DNA from: Gaiellasilicea sp963794385
GTDB taxonomy: Bacteria > Actinomycetota > Thermoleophilia > Gaiellales > Gaiellaceae
Direction: 5' to 3'
Length of the DNA: 64,000 nt
NCBI GenBank assembly: GCA_963794385.1
Contig: CAWCDT010000010.1
Location: 124,001 to 188,000, forward strand
Within the stretch, counting starts at the first letter, position 1, and each line of letters begins with the position of its first letter. The notes below the pieces were generated by a model. The model did no database searches. It was not told the DNA's origin and saw only the letters and a program-made list of their open reading frames with translations. Positions 31,142 to 39,171 of the stretch are shown here, piece by piece. The translations under genes and the position numbers were made by a program.

Positions 31142-33176
31142 CGACTTCGCTTCCTGGATCGCCTCGCGGATGACGCGGCTCACGTCGGGATCGTTGTTCA
31201 TCCACTCCTCGAAGCGGCCGCGGGCGATGCCGTCGAGCTCGTTGTACGGGACGAGCCGGCCGTCCTCGACGAGCCCGAGCTCCTCGGCGCCGCCCAGGTC
31301 GATCAGGCCGTTGTCGGCATAGCCCTGCACGATCGAGGCGGTGAGCCCGTTCTCGAGGATCGCGTGCGCGCGGTTGTTGTCGCGCACCAGCTCCTCCTCG
31401 GACGGTGCCAGGCTCGCTCCCAGCGCGTCGACGCCGTGGTCGACGACGATGCCGACCCCGGGCGGAAGCTTGGCGAGGCTGACGACGTCGTTGACGAACC
31501 CGACGATCATCTTCGCCTGCGCGTCGGCCTCCTCGAAGTCCTCGACCCGGTTGACGTCGCCGGCCTCCAGCAGCAGCTCGTTGAACGACCCGGCCCGATG
31601 CGCCCAGCTGAAGTCGCCGCCGAAGGTCCGGCGCGGTCTCGGTCCCGGCGAGGATCGTCGCGGCCTGGTAGCGGGCGGCGTCGCCGAGGAAGGCACGGCC
31701 GGCCTCGTCACGGTCCGTGATCGCCGCCAGCACGTCGACGAGCTCCTGGCGGGAGAGGTGGATGCGGTGGTCCTCCGACGTGTCGACGTAGCCCGCGCGG
31801 CCGCCGTCGAGGTCGGTGGGGTGCTGGACCGCGGCCGCCTGGAAGTAGAGCGCCTCGAGATGGTGGTCGCCGAGGTCTCGCGCGAGCGCGTCGGTGACGC
31901 CGTCGAGGTCGCGGTCGCCGTTCACGACGCGGTCGAGCACGTCGAGCGTGAGGAGATTGCCCTTGTCGACCGCTGCGGTGTCGCGCGGATCGGCGAACAG
32001 CTCGTCGGCGGCCGCGTTGTACGCGCGACCGAAGGCGGCTCCGTCGTCCTCGAAGTCGCCGTAGTCGAAGAGCAGGCGGACCGGGTTCGTGACCTCATGC
32101 TGCTGGCCGAACATGGTCCCACGGCTCGACGCCCTCCAGCGAGGTCGTGAGCGCCTCGCGCGCGGCCTCGGGATTGCGCGCGAGCGCGTTGAGGACGAGC
32201 TCCTTCGGGTCATAGGGGAGGCCGTCCTCGCCCTCGCTCCAGTAGCGACCGAGCGAATACGGCGTCGCCCTGGGGCTCCTAGGCCAGCACGCCGGCGCTG
32301 TCGTAGCGCGAGTGCTCGACGATCCTGTCGACGACGCCGGTGCGGAAGCACTCGAGCAGGAAGCGGGTGCCGAAGACGCCGGTGTGGAGGAGCTGCGCGG
32401 TCGCCCAGGTGTCCTCGTCGTGCGCGATCTCGTCCTCGACCGTGCGCGAGAGCCGGCCGCTGTAGGTGGCGTTGGCCAGCGCGAGCGCGAAGGGCGCGAG
32501 CAGGTCCCCGACGGGGTCGTGCTCGAGCTCCTGACCGCGCCCACTCGATACGCGACGTCGTGGAGGACGTGCGGGTCGACGGTCATGCTCATCCCGCCGC
32601 CGATCACGTGCGACCACTCGACCGCCTGGATCACCCGCGGCACCTCGACGAGGTTCTCGGCGCCGAAGCGGTCGACGAACGCGGCCGAGAAGGCGTCGAG
32701 CTCGTCGCCGTGCGCGTTCTCCTGCGACGCGTGCAGGATCTGGGCCAGCTCGAAGAGCTCCTCCGGGTCCTTGAAGCGGTCGCGGTACATCGCACCGATG
32801 TAGGCGCCGGCGGCCTCGGCCTGGTCGACGTCCGCGTAGCGCAGCAGCGAGCCGTCCTTCATCCAGGCGAGGAACTCGCGCAGCTGGGTACCCTCGAGCT
32901 CGCGGCCGCTCGACAGCTGATCGGCGATCTCCGCCCAGAGCGCGCGGCGCTCCAGCTCGACGGCGTCCTCGTTCAGGATCGGCGCGAGGCTCTCGGAGCC
33001 GCGAGGAGGCGGACGCGATCCCGGCCTGCACCTCGCCGGCGACACCAGCGGGCATCTCCGGCAGCGCGAGGGAGCCGAGCGAGCTCGCGGCCAGCGAGAC
33101 CTCCGCCGAGCCGTCGCGGATGCGGGACGCGCCGCGGCGCAGGTCGGTGGGATCGATGACGATGCGCGGGGCTCAT
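31138..33176 (-). pseudogene. Large WXG100-associated protein, putative type VII substrate (frame breaks)
   Basis: Follows a WXG100-like gene with TGATG overlap; about 675 residues if frame breaks near 33169, 33000, 32530, 32280, 32115 and 31630 are corrected. The N-terminal module (LRRGASRIRDGSAEV, ALPEMPAGVA, RRALWAEIADQLSSGRELEG, LLRYA) matches that of the 36655 protein. The middle has MSMTVDPHVLHDVAYRV, and the C-terminal half LNALARNPEAAREALT and FDYGDFEDDGAAFG. No enzymatic motif is recognised. It resembles large actinobacterial proteins of unknown function beside WXG100 genes. Role inferred from context. Confidence 0.55.
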
Positions 33177-33530
33177 CAGCTTCTCGTCGCCGCCCGCTGC
33201 GCCCGCGCGGCTTCCAGCTCGCGCGCGCATCTCCTCGAGCCGGCGCAGCCGGTCCGCCTGCGCCTGCTCGACCTCGGCGGCCGAGCGCTCGAGCAGGTCG
33301 GCGAGGCTCTGCAGGCTGTCCGCGGCGGCCGTGACGGCCCGCCCGCTCGCCGTCGCAGCGGCGCGGAAGCGGTTCCCGGCCGGCCCTTCGAAGGTCATCG
33401 ACGAGACGGCGCTGCCGATGTCGGCGTCGACCTGCGAGATCTGCTCGGCCGACCGGCGCAGCGAGCTCGCGAGCGCGCGCATGCCGGCCGGGTCGCCGAC
33501 GACGGGAGGCAGCCAGACCGGGCCGGGCAT
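33176..33530 (-). CDS. WXG100-like helical protein, paralogue A (one frame break)
   Basis: About 117 residues: LPPVVGDPAGMRALASSLRRSAEQI, a central TFEGPAGNRFRA turn in place of W-x-G, then a long helix with SLADLLERSAAEVEQAQADR. It is closely related to the 37009 protein. Such helical hairpins form dimers that are exported or guide larger partners. The ATG overlaps the SseB stop and a TGATG joins it to the next gene; one extra base near the 3' end prevents the in-frame stop. Confidence 0.65.
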
Positions 33531-34278
33531 CAGCCGTCATCCCCGCGCGACCAGAACGGCTCCGTCTTCCGAGCAGGAAGCGGCCGATCTGGCCTGCCTC
33601 GAGGCCCGGCTGGAGCGGCAGCAGCGCCAGCCGCTCGACGCCCGCCTCGCGCGCGGCCTCGGCGGCGGCCTCGATCACCGCCTCCGCGTCGGCGCCGGCG
33701 TCCAGCTCGAGCCCGATCACGTGCTCGGGCTCCGCTCCCGGCCGGCGAACGAGCAACGCGCGATAGGCCGCCCGCACCTCCGGCCGCTCCTCCGCGAAGC
33801 GAGCGATCGCCTCCAGCAGCGCCGTCGGCTCCTCCCTGGGCTCGCCGATCAGGAACTCGGCCTCGGAGTCGCGGGGCTCGGCGGTGGCGAGGCCGGCGAG
33901 CTGCTCGGGCGTCAGCGGGAGGCCGAGCTCGCCGCCGGGATTGACGGCGACGCCGACGTCGTCGGGGGCGACGGCCGCGAGGGCGCGCCCGGGCAGGCGC
34001 AGGTAGCCGCCACCTTCCGGCCGGAAGCGGCTGAGCTGCGTCACCGAGGTGAAGACCGGGACGTAGCTGGCCCCGTCGAGCTCGATCACCGGCAGCGCGA
34101 GCTGCTCGCCCGCCTGGGCGGTCACGCGGGTCTCCTCGTCCGGCCCGGGCTCGGCGGAGGGGATGAACACGTCGGCGAGCGCGAGCGTGACCAGCAGGTG
34201 GTCGAGGTCGCCGTTCTCGCGCGCCGCGAGCAGCGCGTCCTCCAGCGCGTTCTCTGGCCGGAAGGTGAGCGGCTTCAT
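33530..34278 (-). CDS. SseB-like protein 1 (frame break near the 3' end)
   Basis: About 249 residues. An N-terminal SseB domain (FRPENALEDALLAARENGDLDHLL, LPVIELDGASYVPVFTSVTQLSRF) and a C-terminal SseB domain (EVRAAYRALLVRRPGAEPEHVIGL). SseB was named for a serine-sensitivity phenotype in E. coli; in Actinobacteria such proteins recur beside type VII genes with unknown role. The ATG overlaps the preceding SseB-like stop by four bases. A net -1/+2 change near 33570 lies before the natural end KTEPFWSRGDDG. Confidence 0.75.
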
Positions 34279-34979
34279 GCGCGACGGTAGGCCGGTGCGG
34301 CCGACCGCTCCAGCGCCGCGAGCTGCTCGGGCGACAGCGAATAGAGATCGAGGGAGTCGTCGGCGGGGAGGCGCTCGGAGAGCCGCCGGCCGAGCGCCTG
34401 CGCGACGCGGTCCCAGTCGGCAGCCGCTGGGTGCTCCACGCCGAGCGCGAGCTGGGTGCGGCTGGGACCTGTGGCCTCGAGGACGTAGACGGCGGTGACC
34501 TCGTCGACCGCCGGGGCCGCATCGGAGATCGCGTCGAGAATCCGGTTCGGCACCGTCGCGGCGGGCCGGAGCTGGAGCTGCGACGGATCGCGCACGGCCA
34601 GCGTCGCGACTGCGCCGTCGATCTGCTCCAGGTCGAGCGCGCCGTCGTCCGCAACGAGCTCGAGCTCTCGCCGGCCGAGCTGCCCTCCGAACGGGCCGTG
34701 CGGATTGACGATCACCGCGGTGCCGCCCTGCTCGAGCACGAGCGCGCAGAGATCGCTGCCGCGGAGCGAGCCCCAGCGGGAGTCGCCTTCGGCCCAGTTC
34801 GCGAAGGCGTCGACGTCCGTGAACGCGAGTGCGACCGGCGAGCCGTCGCGTGCCTCCACTGCCGCGACCTGGCTCTCACCGTCGGCTCCGCGTGTCGGCA
34901 CCAGGACCTCGGCCCGCGCGAAGGCGCGGTAGACCGCGCGCCGCGCGTCCGGATCGTCCGTCTCCGACGCGCGCCGCAT
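34275..34979 (-). CDS. SseB-like protein 2
   Basis: 234 residues from ATG 34979: AVYRAFARAEVLVPT, PVALAFTDVDAFANWA and VIVNPHGPFGGQLGRRELELV place it in the SseB N-terminal family, with an SseB C-terminal-like end. The family motif NEL lies just upstream (NELLDAM) behind a TAG, so the true start may be a GTG near 35026 hidden by a frame error. Second of two adjacent SseB-like genes in the operon. Confidence 0.7.
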   Translation of the reverse strand: MRRASETDDPDARRAVYRAFARAEVLVPTRGADGESQVAAVEARDGSPVALAFTDVDAFANWAEGDSRWGSLRGSDLCALVLEQGGTAVIVNPHGPFGGQLGRRELELVADDGALDLEQIDGAVATLAVRDPSQLQLRPAATVPNRILDAISDAAPAVDEVTAVYVLEATGPSRTQLALGVEHPAAADWDRVAQALGRRLSERLPADDSLDLYSLSPEQLAALERSAAPAYRRA

Positions 34980-35115
34980 CGCGTCGAGCAGCTCGTTCTA
35001 GTGGCCGCCTTTCGCTCCGCCGGCACGGGGTCAGTGACAGTCGGGCTCCGCGAAAGGCCGCCGTCGCCGCTCGCGCCGCTCCAGCCGGCGGCCCGTACAC
35101 CGTCTGTGCCCCGGC

Positions 35116-35157
35116 CTACGCAGCGCGAGCGGCGCCCAGGAACGTGAGGAGGCTCAT
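35116..35157 (-). CDS. Very short ORF with ATGA-overlapping start
   Basis: MSLLTFLGAARAA, 13 codons, whose ATG overlaps the stop of the preceding gene (ATGA) as real pairs in this operon do. It is either the truncated start of a slightly longer gene broken by an insertion error (about 41 residues if one base is skipped) or a chance ORF. The rest of 34980-35115 shows nothing I recognise. Confidence 0.25.
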   Translation of the reverse strand: MSLLTFLGAARAA

Positions 35158-35468
35158 GCGCCGCTCCCGACGCCGCCCGCCGTGGCCGCCGCTTCGGCCT
35201 CGGTGGCGTAGAGCTCGCCCACCGCAACCAGGCCGCCGGCGCCGTCGAGCACGTTGACGTGGAGCGGCAGCTCTGTCGGCGGCTGGAGCGAGTCGCCTTC
35301 GTAGCGGGGCCGGAGCACGAGCTCGGCCGCGCCGTCCGGAGCCGGTGGGTCGAGGCGCACGCGGTAGGCGCCGCGCTCGGCCGGCGCGAGCAGGTGGACG
35401 GCGCGCGGCACCGACCACGCGGTCAACTCCTCGGAGCCGAGGTAGAAGTCGGGTTCGCCGCTCGTCAT
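35154..35468 (-). CDS. Small protein after the toxin-like gene, candidate immunity protein
   Basis: 104 residues, all-beta character (YRVRLDPPAPDGAAELVLRPRY, LPLHVNVLDGAGGLVAVGELY), no signal peptide and no membrane segment. It begins one base after the stop of the 36655 gene. Position, size and cytoplasmic character are those of an immunity protein for a secreted polymorphic toxin, but I recognise no family, so this is inference from context only. Confidence 0.5.
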   Translation of the reverse strand: MTSGEPDFYLGSEELTAWSVPRAVHLLAPAERGAYRVRLDPPAPDGAAELVLRPRYEGDSLQPPTELPLHVNVLDGAGGLVAVGELYATEAEAAATAGGVGSGA

Positions 35469-35469
35469 C

Positions 35470-36655
35470 TCATGGTTGCGGATTCATGCCCTCGACGCCG
35501 ATCAGATCGATCTGCGACTCGGGGTCGGGGACGAGGATCTCGGGCCAGCCGCCGGGCTGTCCGTCGAGCTCGAGCGCGCGGCGCACCCTGATCCCGTCGG
35601 TGTTGCGCAGCACGCCCTTCGCTGAGGAAGCGGGCCGGGTTCCCGTCGGGACCGGTCGGGAGCCCGAGCGCGGCCCGCGGGTTGTCGAGGTCGCGCGGGT
35701 CGACGTGGGTCCACGAGTGGCCCCACGGCCCCGAGCCGCTCGGGACCGAGGAGACTCCGTCCGGTCCCACCTTGCCTTCGACGAGCCGGAGGCCGTGCGC
35801 CTCCTCGTTCGAGCCGTGGAAGCGCCAGACGCGCATGCCCGGCTTGGCCGGCGGCAGGGCGTCCAGCGTCCGCTCGAGGGAACGGGCGCCGGTCGTGGCG
35901 CGTTGGAGCGCCGTCGCGCCCTGGGCGCCGCGCACGCCGGCCGCGGCGCCGCCGGAGAGGATCGTGGCCGCCGCGGCGGGAGCGAGGTTGCCGAGCCAGT
36001 ACGACAGACCTCGCTCCTCGAGGGCCTCGAGGTTGAGCATCGCCTTGCCGAACTCGAGCGGGTGGGTGACGCCGTAGGCGAGGCCGTGGCCGAGGTTCTC
36101 CCAGTTCTCGGTCCAGTCGTCGCTGAACGGCGTCAGGTGATAGAGCATCACGGCCGGTTCCTTGATCGCGTCCCACGCGCCTTCGAAGAAGTCGCCGACG
36201 TCGTCGAAGAATCCGGCGAGGCCGCCCGGATTCTCCTCGTCGTGCACCTCCTGCGCGTAGTCGCGCGCGAGGTCGGCGAGCGCCGGCCCGGCGTACCGCG
36301 TGAGCAGGCCGCTCGCGTACGCGGCCTTGAACTCCGTCAGCTCCGCCCCCTCGAGATCCTGGCCGGCGATCAGCTTGTCGGCGATCTGGGCCCAGAACGC
36401 CCGCACGCGGAGCTCCTTGGCCGTGTCCACGAACGGCTGCGGGAAGCCGGCGAGCTCGGACGCGACCTCGGCCAGCGCCGCCGCGACGTGCTCCGCGACT
36501 CCCGGTGGCATCTCCGGGAGCGCGTGACCGCGCACCCGCGAGGCGAGCTGCGAGAACGCCTGGCCCGCGTCGCCGAGCACTCCGGACGCGCTGCGGACGC
36601 CTGCGATATCGACCACGATCGTCCCGACGCTGCCTCCGGAGCTCCGTGCCAGCAT
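35470..36655 (-). CDS. Putative type VII-exported polymorphic toxin-like protein (one frame break)
   Basis: About 394 residues. An N-terminal helical module with ALPEMPPGVAEHVAAAL, RAFWAQIADKLIAGQDLEG and LLTRYAGPAL is shared with the 33176 protein. A middle region with FFDDVGDFFEGAWDAIKEP and a Gly/Ala-rich segment follows, then a distinct C-terminal domain (~265-394): PGMRVWRFHGSNEEAHG, WTHVDPRDLDNPRAALGLP, NPARFLSEG and LVPDPESQIDLIGVEGMNPQP. One extra G near 35627 breaks the frame before the end. Module plus variable tail is toxin architecture; WRFHG is faintly like an ADP-ribosyltransferase start, but I do not assign an activity. Confidence 0.6.
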
Positions 36656-37009
36656 CAGCGCGCCGCCCTCTGCGCCGCCGCCCTCTGCGCCGCCAGCTCC
36701 CGCCGGAGCTCTTCGAGCTTCCGCTCGCGTTCACGCTGCGCCTGCTCGACCTCGCTCGCCGAGCGGTCGAGAAGTGACGCGACGGAGAGGAGGCGGTCGG
36801 CGAGACGTCCCGCACTACGGGTGCGGGACGTCAGCGTGGCGTCGATCCGGTCGGCTGCCGGGCCGTAGAACGCGAGCCCGTCCATCGTCGCGGCAGCATC
36901 CGCCGCGACGACGGCGGTCGCCGCGGCGTCCTCGCGCAGCGACGACGGCGAGAGCGCGCATGCCCGCCGGATCGCCGATGACCGGCGGCAATGAGATGTC
37001 GAACGGCAC
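36655..37009 (-). CDS. WXG100-like helical protein, paralogue B (one frame break)
   Basis: LPPVIGDPAGMRALA opens the protein as in paralogue A; after one extra C near 36945 the frame continues through MDGLAFYGPAADRIDATL and the helix RLLSVASLLDRSASEVEQAQRERERKLEEL (in parts). FYGPAADR replaces the W-x-G turn. The stop overlaps the toxin-like gene start (TGATG). It probably chaperones or co-exports the next protein. Confidence 0.65.
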
Positions 37010-37031
37010 CCGGCCCCCTACGGGCCGGCTG

Positions 37032-37295
37032 CTACGTGCCGGCCTGCGTCAGCGCGTCGTGGCGGCGATGCACCTCGGCGCTCGACTGCTGAAGCGCCGC
37101 CTCGAGCCGCCGCAACGTCGGCGCGAACTCGCTCTCCCAGGCGGAGCGGAAGCGATCGGCCGCCGGGCCCTTCCACCACGTGTTGTTGACCTGCCCGCTG
37201 ATCGCGGCGGTCAGCTGCGCGACGGTCTGGCTCTCACGCGTGAAGCTCTGCCCCAACTGCTGGAGCTGCCCCATCTCTGCGCCAATGGTGCTCAT
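37032..37295 (-). CDS. WXG100 family protein (EsxA/EsxB-like)
   Basis: 87 residues from ATG 37295 with AGGAG just upstream (a GTG two codons earlier is possible). Two helices flank the turn NNTWWKGPAADRF, containing W-K-G; the second helix ends HRRHDALTQAG. No signal peptide, as expected for a type VII substrate. It is the first gene of the minus-strand island operon. Confidence 0.88.
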   Translation of the reverse strand: MSTIGAEMGQLQQLGQSFTRESQTVAQLTAAISGQVNNTWWKGPAADRFRSAWESEFAPTLRRLEAALQQSSAEVHRRHDALTQAGT

Positions 37296-37363
37296 GCGCA
37301 CTCCTCTCGTGCGGTCGGTACAAACGGGTCGAGGTTCCTTTTCCGAAAACCGGGTCAGTCGAA

Positions 37364-37385
37364 ACGGCTTCGGTGTAAAAGCCGT
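37364..37385. repeat. Inverted repeat upstream of the type VII operon
   Basis: ACGGCTT and AAGCCGT flank an 8-base loop in the region between the WXG100 gene and the divergent 37477 gene. It may be an operator or hairpin; this gap (37296-37476) also holds AT-rich stretches fit for promoters. Confidence 0.35.
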
Positions 37386-37476
37386 GTAAGACGATCGTGC
37401 GCGGGCGTTTGCATTGACCGCGAGGCGGTTACCTCCACAGCGAACGGCGTGATGAGCCTCATCATGGACGACGACC

Positions 37477-37848
37477 TTGATCGAGCGGGCCCGCTCGGTC
37501 GCTCGTGTGCCGCCGCGCGCGGCGGCCGCCGTGCTCGTGGGCGCGCTCTGCTTCCTCGCCGCCTTCGCCGCCGGTCGAGCGACCGGCGCCGACGAGCCCG
37601 CCGCGGCGCCGTCGCTGACCCCGGTCGCCGTCGCGAATGCCGGCCTCGCGCTGCCGCAGCTCTCGGAAGCGGAGGCGCTTCCCGAGCTGGCGCCGCCCGT
37701 GCGCCGCGCCCGGCCGGCCCCGCGGCCCGTCGTCCGGCCGCGGCCCGTCTCGCGGCCACGCCGCGACGGCCGCCCCGCCCGAAGCCCGCGGCGCGGCGTC
37801 CAGCGCCCGCGACCCCCGCGACCCGTCGTGATCGTCGGCAGTGGCTAG
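37477..37848 (+). CDS. Single-pass membrane protein with Pro/Arg-rich tail
   Basis: 123 residues from a TTG start. Residues ~14-34 form one membrane helix (AAAAVLVGALCFLAAFAAG), followed by a Pro/Ala region and a strongly basic Pro/Arg tail. No domain is recognised. It overlaps the next gene by 8 bases. It could anchor or link to the cell wall; function unknown. Confidence 0.5.
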   Translation: MIERARSVARVPPRAAAAVLVGALCFLAAFAAGRATGADEPAAAPSLTPVAVANAGLALPQLSEAEALPELAPPVRRARPAPRPVVRPRPVSRPRRDGRPARSPRRGVQRPRPPRPVVIVGSG

Positions 37849-39171
37849 ACGGACCGTGCTCGTCGTCCTGCTGGCGGCCGCGGCGCTGTCGGCGTCACCG
37901 ACCGCATCGGCCGCCTGCTCGCGCTGGGCATCCGAGCGGGGCAGCGACCGCGCGCGCGGCACCGCCGAGGCGCCCTTCCGCACCGTGACGAGGCTGCTGC
38001 GCGCCCTGCCGGCGGGTGGGACGGGCTGCCTCGCGCGCGGCTCGGTGTTCCGCGAGCGCGTCTTCCTCCGCCGGCGTGCGACCCTGAGGTCGAGCGGCGG
38101 TCGCGCCACGATTCTCGGCGGGGTCGTCTTCACCGCTCGCGCGCGGGGCGCCGCCGTTCGAGGGCTCAGGATCATCGGCCGCGGACGAGGCAGGGCCGCC
38201 GTGTTCGTCCAGGCGGACCGCGCCAGGATCGTCGGCAACGACATCAGCGGCCGCTATCGCGACCGCAACCTTCCGTGTGTCCTGCTCGACGGCGTGCACG
38301 GCGTCGTCGTCGAGGCCAACCGCGTCCACGACTGCACCCGGACGGGTCGGCGCGACCTCTACTCGGCGGGGATCCACGTCGCCTCCGCGGTCCGGGCTCG
38401 CGTCGTCCACAACGTGGTCTTCCACACGCTCGGCGACGGCATCGCGCTCGGGCCGAACGCGCAGCGCACGCGCGTCGCCCGGAATCTCGTCGACGGCAAC
38501 GTGTCCGGGATCTACATCGGCGGCAACGCACGCACCGCGTCGAGCCACAACGTCATCGCGCACAACGTGATCTCGAACTCCGGCCACTGGAACGTCCACT
38601 CGGCCTGGGACGGGCGCCTGGGCGGCGGCAACGTCGTCTCCTCGAACTGCCTCTGGAACGGCTTCCGCGGCCACACCGCGGGAGCCGGCTTTGCCGTGCG
38701 GGGCAACATCGTCGCCCGGCCCGCGCTACGTCGCCCGGCCGCGGAACTTCACGATGCGCTCGGGCCCGTGCCTGCCGATGCATCCGCACATCGTCGAGAC
38801 GCGCGTCGCGCCGCTCCCTGCGTTCAGGGTGGCGTACCGCCTGCGGGCGCTGCCGCGCCGGATCCAGGTCGTCGGGTTGACGCTGACCGGACTGAGCCGC
38901 GGCGCGCGCGTCGACGTGCGCTGCGCCCGCGGCTGCCGAACGTCCTGGTGGGGACGAGCCCGCTCGGCGACGCTCGACCTGCCGCTCCTGCGCGGTGTGT
39001 GGCTGGGCCGCGGCGCGGTCATCGAGGTCCGCGCCCGCAAGCCGTACCGCGCCGGCCACTACGCGCGCGTCACCGTCGTCGGGCTGCCCGGCGGCGTCCG
39101 CATCGCCCACGCCTGCACCCCGCCGGCCCGGAAGAATCCTGTGTCCTGCTCGCGCTACCGGTGGAGCCTGA
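37841..39171 (+). CDS. Secreted right-handed beta-helix protein (frame break near 38720)
   Basis: GTG start; signal peptide VLVVLLAAAALSASPTASA. Then parallel-beta-helix repeats typical of polysaccharide-binding or -cleaving proteins (VFVQADRARIVGNDISG, VLLDGVHGVVVEANRVHDC, VARNLVDGNVSGIYIGGNA). One extra C near 38720 shifts the frame; the continuation adds a small C-terminal beta module (ARVDVRCARGC ... RGAVIEVRARKPYRAG ... CTPPA) that I associate with Thermoleophilia exported proteins. The natural stop is probably the TGA overlapping the kinase ATG (39169-39171). No catalytic residues assigned. Confidence 0.7.
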
